Below are positions 56,935 to 64,000 of a stretch of DNA of 64,000 nucleotides, piece by piece. Location of the stretch: the NCBI GenBank assembly GCA_949388605.1, contig CASKJV010000008.1, forward strand, positions 1 to 64,000, written 5' to 3'. Made by a program: the position numbers and the translations under genes. The notes beneath the pieces are model-generated. The model saw only the letters and a program-made list of their open reading frames with translations, was not told the DNA's origin and searched no databases. The stretch is from an uncultured Clostridia bacterium (GTDB lineage: Bacteria; Bacillota; Clostridia; TANB77; CAG-508). The stretch's first letter is position 1, and each line of letters begins with the position of its first letter.

Positions 56935-57201
56935 TTTAATACTATTCCTCTCTTTAATTTGCTATTACTTGTTTCACCACTTGCAAATCAAAAAACATAT
57001 ATGGGCAATATCTGATTTGCAAAAGATAAAATTACTTTATCTAATTATTCATATATTTCTTCTATATAACTTATTTTTAAATTAGTTTAGCAATAAATTA
57101 TTTTTTTACTCAGTAAACAAATTTTAATTAATTTATATAACAATAAAAATTAATTAAAGTTTAATAACATTAAATCACAATTTTGCTAACTTTTTTGTAA
57201 T

Positions 57202-57217
57202 TGTTTCTCGTGAAACA
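57202..57217. promoter_or_regulatory. Candidate parS site
   Basis: TGTTTCTCGTGAAACA is one base from the parS consensus TGTTTCACGTGAAACA, and the palindrome extends to aattgtttc / gaaacaatt. It lies just past the mnmE stop in noncoding DNA, close to oriC and parAB. Confidence 0.8.
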
Positions 57218-57221
57218 ATTA

Positions 57222-58586
57222 TTATTTTCCTAAACAGAATTTAGAAAATATTTCAGAAATTACGTCTTCAGTAACTGTTTCACCTGTTATCTTTCCAAGT
57301 TCTTCTATAATTTCTTTTAAATATGTTGAAATTATATCTATTGGCATATTATTTTTTATTGTTTCTCTTGCTTTATCTAAATTGTTTTTTGATTTTATTA
57401 TTATAGTTTTATGTCTTTCATTACTAACTATAATTTCATCATCAACTGCAATTTCATTTAATTTAAACATATCTGATATTTCTTTATATAATTTATCTAA
57501 ACCTTCTCTTGTTTTTGTTGATATTTCAACAACTGGTTTATCATATTTTTTTATTTCTTCTATTTGTATATTTTTTGTTAAATCTATTTTATTTAATAAA
57601 ATAATTGCATTTTTTTCTTTTAACAATTCTAATATTTCTCTATCTTCATTTGTTAATTGCTTATTACAATCAAAAATTGCAATAACTATATCACTTTTTT
57701 TTGCAATTTCTTTTGCTTTATTTACCCCAATTTTCTCAACTTCATCACTTGCATTCCTTATTCCAGCAGTATCTATTATTTTTAAAGGAATACCTTCTAT
57801 AGAAATAAATTCTTCTATTGTATCTCTCGTTGTCCCTTCTATATCTGTAACAATAGCTCTTTCTTCATTTAAAATAAGATTTAATAATGAAGATTTTCCA
57901 GCATTGGGTTTACCTATAATTGCTGTACTTATACCTTCTCTTAATATTTTTCCGTTATAAAAACTTTTTTCTAATTCATCTAATAATACATCTACATTAT
58001 CAAGAATATCAGAAATTTTGCTATTGGTTACTTCTTCTAAATCATATTCTGGATAATCTATTGTAGCTTCAATATCAGCCATTACCGAAATAATTGTTTT
58101 TCTTATTTTAGTAATTTTTTCTGATAGATTTCCTTCAAGTTGTTCTATAGATACTTTTGCTTCTCTATCTGTTTTTGAATTAATTACATCTATAACAGCT
58201 TCCGCCTGAGATAAATCTAATCTACCATTTAAAAAAGCTCTTTTTGTAAATTCTCCTGGCTCAGCTAGGTCTGCCCCATTTTTTATACATAAATCTAATA
58301 TTTTATTCATTATAACAATTCCACCATGTGAATTTATTTCACACATATTTTCAGCAGTATAACTTTTTGGTGCTTTAAAATAAGAAACTAAAACTTCATC
58401 AATTATACTATTATTATCGAAAATATGACCATATTTAATTGAATAACCTTTAATATCTTCAATATCTTGAGCATTTTTTTGTTTAAAAACTTTATTTAAT
58501 ATTTCGAAACATTGTTCACCACTCATTCTAATTATACCAATACCACCTATACCTGGTGCAGTTGAAATTGCTACAATAGTACTCAT
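57222..58586 (-). CDS. mnmE: tRNA modification GTPase MnmE (TrmE)
   Basis: The 454-residue protein has an N-terminal formyl-THF-binding domain (ATAPGIGGIGIIRMSG), a helical domain and a G domain with GKPNAGKSSLLN, EGTTRDTIEEF, DTAGIR and NKID motifs, ending in the conserved FCLGK with the catalytic Cys. It works as a heterotetramer with MnmG to modify wobble uridine. The start follows AAGGAG. It is the first gene of the set leading to rsmG, with a promoter ~100 bp upstream. Confidence 0.98.
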   Translation of the reverse strand: MSTIVAISTAPGIGGIGIIRMSGEQCFEILNKVFKQKNAQDIEDIKGYSIKYGHIFDNNSIIDEVLVSYFKAPKSYTAENMCEINSHGGIVIMNKILDLCIKNGADLAEPGEFTKRAFLNGRLDLSQAEAVIDVINSKTDREAKVSIEQLEGNLSEKITKIRKTIISVMADIEATIDYPEYDLEEVTNSKISDILDNVDVLLDELEKSFYNGKILREGISTAIIGKPNAGKSSLLNLILNEERAIVTDIEGTTRDTIEEFISIEGIPLKIIDTAGIRNASDEVEKIGVNKAKEIAKKSDIVIAIFDCNKQLTNEDREILELLKEKNAIILLNKIDLTKNIQIEEIKKYDKPVVEISTKTREGLDKLYKEISDMFKLNEIAVDDEIIVSNERHKTIIIKSKNNLDKARETIKNNMPIDIISTYLKEIIEELGKITGETVTEDVISEIFSKFCLGK

Positions 58587-58687
58587 TTTTTCTCCTTAAA
58601 TCTATAATTTACTTTATATATTATTAATTATATATATTAAAATTTAAAATTCTATTCTATGAATTTCTTTTTTAAAAATCGATTAAT

Positions 58688-58716
58688 ATTATATCATAAT
58701 TTACATAATTGTACAA
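58688..58716 (-). promoter_or_regulatory. mnmE promoter
   Basis: TTGTAC (58716-58711), 17 nt and TATAAT (58693-58688) on minus, ~100 bp before the mnmE start. Confidence 0.65.
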
Positions 58717-58845
58717 GGTAAAACGTTTTATTATTAAAAATTTTTGTTAACCCTCATAAGTCTTTATTAATAGAAATTTAGAACATAATATAACTGTTTC
58801 ATTAATGTCTTCTTATTGTTCTTTTTGACTCATTCCATGAATAAC

Positions 58846-59010
58846 TTAGACCTCGTTCCAATCAACTTCATCTACTTTATCCAGTAACGTTTTCCATGAT
58901 ACCACTTCCTCTTTTAAACTTTCACACTGTGCCTTAATTTTTTCAAATTCCATAATCGTTCTACTTTTATAAAATATTTGTAGAGTAAAACTCATAGCAT
59001 TATTTACCAT
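58846..59010 (-). pseudogene. Possible relic ORF, up to 54 codons
   Basis: In the 573-bp gap before mnmE a minus frame reads from ATG 59010 or 58953 (MEFEKIKAQCESLKEE) to a stop at 58846, ending VDEVDWNEV. The composition is distinctly less AT-rich than the flanks. It may be the tail of a lost gene or a small protein. No ribosome site and no family recognised. Confidence 0.3.
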
Positions 59011-59034
59011 ATACACAAACAATATTCTACAATA

Positions 59035-59075
59035 TAAAAAGAAAATGACAAATCAAAATAGATTTGTCATTTTCT
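59035..59075 (-). terminator. Terminator of the 59160-59657 gene
   Basis: A perfect stem agaaaatgacaaatc / gatttgtcattttct with an A5 run on plus. Confidence 0.88.
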
Positions 59076-59159
59076 AAAATTTCTTTTAAATATTTTTAGT
59101 TTTTTAAGTCTTTTTTTATAAAAATTTCTTTTTTAAAATTTAATAAAATATTATTAAAT

Positions 59160-59657
59160 TTAAAGAAATCTAATATTTACTGTAAATCCCAATATATCAG
59201 ATATTTGTTTGTTTTTGTGTATTTCATAATCTTTAGCAGAAAATGATTCATCTGGATCGAAGTCGTAATTTGAATCATATACAATAGCTAACCAATATTC
59301 ATTATTAGATTTACTTTTTTCCTTTGTTATTTTTTTAATATTTTCGTTTGTATATCCCATATAGTTTAATACTTTTCTTATTCTTTCTATTTCATTTATA
59401 GAATTTAATTCAAGTATATCCATTTTATAGTATTTAATTTTAACTACTATTTGTCCCAGTTTATTACTTTTTACTCTTTCAAAAACGATGTTATCAATAT
59501 TATTTTCAAAAATATTATACTCTTCTAATATTTTTTTTATAAAAAAACACATATTTGAAATTGTATTAGATTGATAAATATAGGTTGGAACAAAAAAACT
59601 CAGAGTTACATATAAATCCGTTTCTTCCCGTGATATTTCAAAATCTTTAATTTTCAT
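59160..59657 (-). CDS. Unknown soluble protein, 165 aa
   Basis: I do not recognise this protein. It is soluble, begins MKIKDFEISREETDLYVTLS, and mixes beta-like stretches (IVVKIKYYKMDIL) with helices, ending LGFTVNIRFL. No signal peptide or Cys/His metal motif is visible. The start has a strong AAGGAGG. It is 72 bp downstream of the macro-domain-like gene on the same strand, has its own terminator, and probably forms a two-gene unit with it. Confidence 0.7.
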   Translation of the reverse strand: MKIKDFEISREETDLYVTLSFFVPTYIYQSNTISNMCFFIKKILEEYNIFENNIDNIVFERVKSNKLGQIVVKIKYYKMDILELNSINEIERIRKVLNYMGYTNENIKKITKEKSKSNNEYWLAIVYDSNYDFDPDESFSAKDYEIHKNKQISDILGFTVNIRFL

Positions 59658-59729
59658 AGGTACCTCCTTAAATGGATTTTTAATTATACTAATCTATATT
59701 TATATTAATTTATATAAAATACATTATAA

Positions 59730-60131
59730 TTAATATAAAATAATTTTCTTTTCAGAAAGCTCCATTCCTTTTTTTATTTCATCAAAATTAGCACCACTCA
59801 ATATTCCAACTTCTCCTGTACCAATGGATATACTAGCTATACTTCCTAAAGTATTTATTGAATCAAAACATTTTTTAATAACTTCTGTTTGATTTTGCCA
59901 ACCATTTCTTAAAGAATGACAAACTAAAGCATAAAATGTTATATCATCACTATCTTTTGTTAATACTGTTCCTAATTCACATTTACCAATATATGCAAGT
60001 TCTGGCCAGTATTTACGTAAAATCATTCCAGCAAATCCTGAATCATTAATTCCTTCAGTATTTACTGCAAAAGCAATCCGCTTTTCTCCAGATTTCAAAA
60101 TATCTCTTCCTTGCAGTTTTTCAATAATCAT
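59730..60131 (-). CDS. Macro-domain-like protein, 133 aa
   Basis: The protein starts at ATG 60131 with AGGAGGG at the right distance; the track extends 15 codons upstream without a site. Segments IAFAVNTEGINDSGFAGMIL, ITFYALVCHS, TEVIKKCFDSINTLGS and SISIGTGEVGILSGANFDEI resemble the later half of Macro (Appr-1"-p) domains, where Gly-rich loops hold ADP-ribose, but the protein is shorter than usual (~165) and the classic first Asp/Asn motif is altered. ADP-ribose binding is a hypothesis. It precedes the unknown 59160 gene. Confidence 0.5.
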   Translation of the reverse strand: MIIEKLQGRDILKSGEKRIAFAVNTEGINDSGFAGMILRKYWPELAYIGKCELGTVLTKDSDDITFYALVCHSLRNGWQNQTEVIKKCFDSINTLGSIASISIGTGEVGILSGANFDEIKKGMELSEKKIILY

Positions 60132-60414
60132 AATGTTCCCTCCTAGAATGATATTTATTTGAAGAAAGATCTTCAAATAGTATTAATATGTTTCGGGGTA
60201 TTATTATAACAGATTTTAAGTAAAAGTCAATTTATATATTAATTATTTTTTAAAGGCAATTAATATTGAATATGTAAAAATAATTATCCATATATTTACT
60301 ATATATAACTTATCAACTAGCTTATTTTAAACTATGCATAATTTATCTGTATCTACATATAAGAAATTTAACTCACCTTATTTAGTAAAAATAAGAAACG
60401 TTCAATAGTTCCCA

Positions 60415-60456
60415 AAAACTTTCTATAATAGGAATTTAGAAAGTTTTTCATATTAC
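60415..60456. repeat. Weak hairpin like the end of the terminator-linked repeat
   Basis: ctttctataatagga... / ...agaaag with tattacaaaaaaa, very like copy D (ttctataataggattt) and abutting the jag terminator. Likely a remnant of the same family. The remaining 325-bp gap shows nothing else. Confidence 0.35.
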
Positions 60457-60488
60457 AAAAAAAGGGACTTTTTTAAAGTCCCTTTTTT
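60457..60488 (-). terminator. jag terminator
   Basis: aaaaagggactt / aagtcccttttt with A- and T-runs. It ends the rpmH-to-jag gene set. Confidence 0.9.
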
Positions 60489-60501
60489 CTGTAATTATAT
60501 T

Positions 60502-61203
60502 TTATTTATTTAAACTTACAACAATTTTTCTATATGGTTCTTCTCCAACGCTATGAGTTTTTACTCTATCATTTTCTTGTAATTTTGTATGAATTACTTT
60601 TCTTTCATAAGCTGGCATTGGTTCAAGTGTTATTGATTTTTTAGTTTTTATAACTGTTCCAGCAATTTTAGTAGCTAAAACTTGTAAATCTTTTTCTCTT
60701 TTTTCTCTATAACCACCTATATTTAATATAACTCTAATTCTCTCTTTACTATGATTTGAAGCTATATTACTTACAACTGTTTGTATACTATTTAAAACCT
60801 CTCCCCTATAACCTATTAAATATCCTGTATCTTCACCTGTTATATCAATTTTAATTATATTGCTTTCTTCAATTATTGTATATTTTAAATTATTATTAGG
60901 AAGCTTAGAAATAAATTCGTCTAAGAATTTATTTAAATTTTCAATACATTTATCAATTTCTTCATTACTAATTTTTTCTGTTTTAACAACTTTTTTATGT
61001 GTTTTTTCCTTTTCTTCAACATTTTCTTTAAGTTTCATTTCAACTTTTACAACCCTAGGTGTTAAAATACTAAAAAAACTTCTTTTATCTTCTTGTTCTA
61101 ATATTTTTATATCAACTTTATTTTTTGAAACTTTTAATTCTTTTAAACCTTTTTCAATAGCTTCTGTAGAAGTTTTTCCTTCGAAAACATATACTTTATC
61201 CAT
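60502..61203 (-). CDS. jag: RNA-binding protein Jag / KhpB (SpoIIIJ-associated)
   Basis: The 233-residue protein has an N-terminal Jag-N domain (VFEGKTSTEAIEKGLKEL), a charged linker, a KH domain with the GYLIGYRGEVLNSIQ loop and a C-terminal R3H domain (PMPAYERKVIHTKLQEND with a following His). It binds RNA and affects cell envelope and division in other Firmicutes. The start overlaps the end of yidC by 8 bp, so the two are translationally coupled, the standard arrangement. Confidence 0.96.
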   Translation of the reverse strand: MDKVYVFEGKTSTEAIEKGLKELKVSKNKVDIKILEQEDKRSFFSILTPRVVKVEMKLKENVEEKEKTHKKVVKTEKISNEEIDKCIENLNKFLDEFISKLPNNNLKYTIIEESNIIKIDITGEDTGYLIGYRGEVLNSIQTVVSNIASNHSKERIRVILNIGGYREKREKDLQVLATKIAGTVIKTKKSITLEPMPAYERKVIHTKLQENDRVKTHSVGEEPYRKIVVSLNK

Positions 61204-62047
61204 TATCTTTTTCCTCCTCTTTAAAGAATTTATTTATAACTATTCTTTCACATAATGTAAAAATATTTCCAACTAACCAATAAAGAGCTAGTCCTAAAGG
61301 AGCTATTAAAGCAATACTTACAGACATTATAGGAACCATAAGTTGCATTTGTTTATTCATTTCTGTCATTGCTTCAATTTCCTTATTCTCTTTTGTTTCC
61401 TCAGAAATTTGTTTTTCTTCTTTTTCTTTAGGAGATTTATTAACCATAGATATAAGTTTTGTAGAAATAAAAGATGTAAGAACATATAAAACTGGTATAA
61501 TATAAACTTTCCAATTTTTATAATTTTCTGAAGGAATGTCACTTAAATCTAATCCTAAGAAATTCATATTTAAATTAACATTCTCATCTGTATTCCCCAT
61601 TGCTTTTATAATAGCTATTTCTCTATATCTTAAATTTTTGTCTGAATCTTCAGAAATTTGTTGTTGATAATTTTCTAACACTTGTGGCTCAACATGTTTC
61701 ATATATGTTAATGGTTGACTTACTAAATAAAACATAGATAAAACAATTATCATTTGAACAATTGATGTTAAACATCCTCCAAATGGATTATAATGTTCCT
61801 TTTTATATAAATCCATTAATTCTTGACTTTGTCTTGCCTGATCTTTACTATATTTATCTTGGATTTCTGAAATTTTCTTTTGCATTTCACTATTTTTTTT
61901 CATAGCTTTTTGTTGTTTTACAGAAATTGGTAGCATTACAATTTTAAAAATAATTGTGAAAATAATTATAGCTAGTCCATAATTATTTACAAATCCATAA
62001 ATAAAATTCAGTAAGTATCCTAAAAAGTTAGCAAAAAATTTAATCAT
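61196..62047 (-). CDS. yidC: Membrane protein insertase YidC
   Basis: The 283-residue insertase has five membrane helices and the family core LAIIIFTIIFKIVMLPISVK, YNPFGGCLTSIVQMIIVLSMF and ALYWLVGNIFTL. Lys35 stands where many homologues have the groove Arg, as seen in other Clostridia. There is no lipobox Cys at the N-terminus, unlike the Bacillus SpoIIIJ/YqjG lipoproteins. It inserts membrane proteins with or without Sec. It lies between yidD (10 bp) and jag. Confidence 0.97.
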   Translation of the reverse strand: MIKFFANFLGYLLNFIYGFVNNYGLAIIIFTIIFKIVMLPISVKQQKAMKKNSEMQKKISEIQDKYSKDQARQSQELMDLYKKEHYNPFGGCLTSIVQMIIVLSMFYLVSQPLTYMKHVEPQVLENYQQQISEDSDKNLRYREIAIIKAMGNTDENVNLNMNFLGLDLSDIPSENYKNWKVYIIPVLYVLTSFISTKLISMVNKSPKEKEEKQISEETKENKEIEAMTEMNKQMQLMVPIMSVSIALIAPLGLALYWLVGNIFTLCERIVINKFFKEEEKDNG

Positions 62048-62057
62048 AATTCCTCCT

Positions 62058-62270
62058 CTATTTTAAGGGATCATATCCACCTTTTGAAAATGGATTACAC
62101 TTTAAAATTCTAATCATTCCTTTTATAGTGCCTTTTACTGCCCCATATTTCTCTATAGCTTGTTTGGTATATTCTGAACATGTTGGATAATATCTACAAT
62201 TATGCCCTAATTGGCGAGAAATTTTATTTTGATAAAATTCAATTAATTTAATAAATATTTTTTTCAACAT
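62058..62270 (-). CDS. yidD: Membrane-insertion efficiency factor YidD
   Basis: The 70-residue protein shows the family block YQNKISRQLGHNCRYYPTCSEY followed by AIEKYGAVKG and RILKCNPFSKGGYDP, with its conserved Cys residues; motifs quoted in part. It is a small membrane-associated helper of YidC. It begins one base after the rnpA stop and precedes yidC by 10 bp, so it is part of the operon. Confidence 0.96.
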   Translation of the reverse strand: MLKKIFIKLIEFYQNKISRQLGHNCRYYPTCSEYTKQAIEKYGAVKGTIKGMIRILKCNPFSKGGYDPLK

Positions 62271-62271
62271 A

Positions 62272-62616
62272 TTAATCTACCCAAATTTTTGCCTTTTTCA
62301 ATGTTCTTTCGAAATTTTCTTTTATATCATAATAAGAAATTTCTTTTATATTTTTTTCTTTATTTATAATAATTAAAATATTAGTACCCAATTTAATATT
62401 ATTTTCAAAAATTTTATAATTTTCTCTAATAAGTCTTTTTATTCTATTTCTTTCAACAGCTTTACCCTGTTTTTTCGAAACAGCAATTCCTAATTTATTA
62501 TATTTTCTATTTGTTTCTTTTATGTACATATGAATATATGTACCATACACAAATTTACCTTTCGAAAATAAATATTTGAATTCAAAATTCTTTTTAATCA
62601 TTATTGTTTTTTTCAT
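62272..62616 (-). CDS. rnpA: Ribonuclease P protein component
   Basis: The 114-residue basic protein assists the RNase P RNA in cutting tRNA 5' leaders. It carries FKYLFSKGKFVYG, LGIAVSKKQGKAVERNRIKR and the RLIRE motif, the RNR signature region. Length is typical. The ATG follows AAAGGAAAG. It lies 53 bp downstream of rpmH, with a terminator-like hairpin between the genes. Confidence 0.96.
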   Translation of the reverse strand: MKKTIMIKKNFEFKYLFSKGKFVYGTYIHMYIKETNRKYNKLGIAVSKKQGKAVERNRIKRLIRENYKIFENNIKLGTNILIIINKEKNIKEISYYDIKENFERTLKKAKIWVD

Positions 62617-62638
62617 TTTAAATCTTTCCTTTATACAA

Positions 62639-62667
62639 GAAAAAGGGCAATAACAGCCCTTTTTTTA
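62639..62667 (-). terminator. Terminator-like hairpin between rpmH and rnpA
   Basis: aaaaagggc / gccctttttt directly after the rpmH stop. It probably attenuates, so that the abundant L34 mRNA exceeds rnpA mRNA. Confidence 0.8.
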
Positions 62668-62669
62668 AT

Positions 62670-62804
62670 TTAAGCAGAAATTCTTTTTCTTCCTTTATTT
62701 CTTCTTGCTTTTAAAACTTTTCTTCCAGCTCTTGTTTGCATTCTTTTTCTGAATCCATGAACTTTATTTCTTTGTCTTTTTTTTGGTTGGTATGTTCTTT
62801 TCAT
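62670..62804 (-). CDS. rpmH: Ribosomal protein bL34
   Basis: This 44-codon gene is below the ORF-track cut-off. It reads [18 protein letters not shown], then [17 protein letters not shown] and ends RKRISA, a complete bL34 of the large ribosomal subunit. The stop is at 62670-62672. The ATG at 62804 follows AGGAGG. It is the first gene of the rpmH-rnpA-yidD-yidC-jag set, next to oriC as in most bacteria. Confidence 0.98.
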   Translation of the reverse strand: MKRTYQPKKRQRNKVHGFRKRMQTRAGRKVLKARRNKGRKRISA

Positions 62805-62898
62805 TTTGCACCTCCTATTTTCTATATATATATTTATTTTAAACTATTTCATTATTCCTTTGTAATAAATATGTAATATTTATCCAAAAGTAATTTCA

Positions 62899-62928
62899 AT
62901 TATACACTAAAAACTTTCAAAAAGTCAA
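62899..62928 (-). promoter_or_regulatory. rpmH promoter
   Basis: TTGACT (62928-62923), 18 nt and TATAAT (62904-62899) on minus, ~95 bp before the rpmH start. Confidence 0.7.
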
Positions 62929-62929
62929 G

Positions 62930-63443
62930 TATTAATAAATATAAGTTTAAAATACCTTACAAATCAAATATATAATTATAATAAAAAAAATAAATATATA
63001 TTTATTATAAAACGATATATAACTCAGAATATGTATACTCTAACTATTAATAATCACATATTTAACTACTAGAATAATTTCTTTTAGTATAGCTAAAAGT
63101 CCACCATATAATATATAAAAATTAAAAAATCTAGTTCTAAGAAATATTTATAATATATTTCAATTTCCGTAATATAGTAATTTCAACGTATTTTATTATT
63201 ATAAAAAAACACATATTACTTTTATTACAAAATACAAATAAAGTTATCCACAATTTTTTGAAATTTTACTTGTTTTTTTAAATTATTTTTGATATTATAT
63301 GAGCACAATGGGATAAAAAGACATTTTAGAAGTTATCCACATATTGTTGATATCTCAAACCCTTAAGGAGCGTTGATTTTTAAGATATATTGTGGATAAT
63401 CATGTGGACAAATTAATATATAGAAAGGACGGTTGTCAAAGCA
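62930..63443. other. Replication origin region (oriC)
   Basis: The rpmH-dnaA gap holds exact DnaA boxes TTATCCACA at 63244-63252 and 63333-63341 and an inverted one at 63391-63399 (TGTGGATAA), with a near-box TGTGGACAA at 63402-63410. The left part (62930-63240) is extremely AT-rich and could serve as unwinding DNA, though a second set of boxes downstream of dnaA may lie outside the window. Confidence 0.85.
63270..63298 (+). promoter_or_regulatory. Possible dnaA promoter
   Basis: TTGTTT (63270-63275), 17 nt and TATTAT (63293-63298), placed between two DnaA boxes, which would suit DnaA autoregulation. The -35 is weak. Confidence 0.45.
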
Positions 63444-64000
63444 ATGTACACCGACAAAAATGATTTACTTACTAAAGCAAAAGATTTATTAAAAGAAGAA
63501 ATGACAACAATTTCATATACAACTTGGATTAAAAATTTAGAAATCCAATCAATAAAAGATAATAAAATTGTTTTAATTGCTCTTTCTAAAATGCAAAAAG
63601 ATGCTATAGAATCTAGACTATTTGATTTAGTTGCAAATACATTTAATTTTATTACTAACAAAACTTGTGAAATAGAGATAAAAGAAAAATCAGAAATAGA
63701 TTTAGATCAAGTTAAAGAAGAACCAACTGCAGACTTTATAAATACAGAAAACTATACAAATAGTTTTCTAAACCCAAAATACACTTTTGATAATTTTGTA
63801 ATAGGAAATAATAATAAATTTGCACAAGCTGCTGCTATAGCGGTTTCAGAAGCACCAGCTACATCTTATAATCCATTATTCATATATGGTGGAGTTGGGC
63901 TTGGTAAAACTCACTTAATGCATGCAATTGGAAATAAAATTATTCAGAACAATCCAAATACAAAAGTATTATATGTAACATCAGAGCAATTCATTAATGA
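63444..64000 (+). CDS. dnaA: Replication initiator DnaA (N-terminal part, cut by window end)
   Basis: About 185 codons are visible. They include domain I ([20 protein letters not shown]), a short variable domain II, the entry [20 protein letters not shown] and Walker [17 protein letters not shown] of the AAA+ domain. The DNA-binding domain IV is outside the window. The ATG at 63444 follows AAAGGACGG by ~12 nt. DnaA unwinds oriC, and the adjacent boxes are its targets. Confidence 0.98.
   Translation, partial: MYTDKNDLLTKAKDLLKEEMTTISYTTWIKNLEIQSIKDNKIVLIALSKMQKDAIESRLFDLVANTFNFITNKTCEIEIKEKSEIDLDQVKEEPTADFINTENYTNSFLNPKYTFDNFVIGNNNKFAQAAAIAVSEAPATSYNPLFIYGGVGLGKTHLMHAIGNKIIQNNPNTKVLYVTSEQFIN

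Noticed and set aside
63413-63661. Minus ORF over the start of dnaA
   Set aside because: Antisense shadow of the dnaA N-terminal coding region.

Overview
The window comes from a very AT-rich Gram-positive chromosome, most likely an uncultured or gut-type member of the Clostridia. The lineage is inferred from gene content and order: rpmH-rnpA-yidD-yidC-jag, mnmE-mnmG-rsmG-parA-parB-DUF4446, sortase-anchored surface proteins, a GerMN protein and a 2-hydroxyacyl-CoA dehydratase-type activase. No rRNA is present to confirm it. The right end holds the replication origin and the start of dnaA. Almost every gene left of dnaA is on the minus strand, so transcription runs with the leftward replication fork. 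The exceptions are a small membrane-protein gene (14108-14704), its decayed copy near 17.1 kb, and the 1462-residue activase gene (45040-49428).

Region by region. 1-3.8 kb: a giant surface protein cut by the window edge, with at least five 333-bp tandem repeats. 4.1-5.8 kb: a phospholipase C-like protein and an alkaline phosphatase-superfamily enzyme. 6-13.8 kb: rpoC and rpoB, with a structured rpoB leader and a near-consensus promoter. 13.7-21.5 kb: a locus that looks like a segmental duplication of rpoB promoter + small membrane protein + bidirectional terminator + surface-protein 3' end, giving two sortase-anchored proteins (14795-16681 and 17549-21487). 21.9-31 kb: AI-2E-type permease, yraN-dprA-yifB, an orphan ORF, a 3D/G5 cell-wall protein, a transglutaminase-like protein, htpX and lemA. 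31.3-36.3 kb: a sortase-anchored cohesin protein beside a large LRR/coiled-coil protein ending in a dockerin. 36.7-44.7 kb: tatD, acpS, two membrane/repeat proteins, an orphan ORF, rsmI, a TrmN6-like methylase and a GerMN protein. 45-50 kb: the activase and two tRNA-Ser genes. 50-64 kb: HD hydrolase, DUF4446-parB-parA, rsmG, mnmG, mnmE, two small proteins (one macro-domain-like), jag, yidC, yidD, rnpA, rpmH, oriC and dnaA.

The strongest unexplained signals are three. First, a family of ~160-bp three-hairpin repeats (copies at 21.7, 42.2 and 49.7 kb, a diverged one at 17.4 kb, and weaker hairpins elsewhere), each placed directly beyond the terminator of a minus-strand gene and in the same orientation. 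Second, the adjacent cohesin/dockerin gene pair without any visible glycoside hydrolase. Third, the duplication that put a copy of the rpoB promoter upstream of a BspA-like surface protein. Chromosome-maintenance signals are also visible: DnaA boxes at oriC and inside the parAB-DUF4446 terminator, and two parS-like palindromes.
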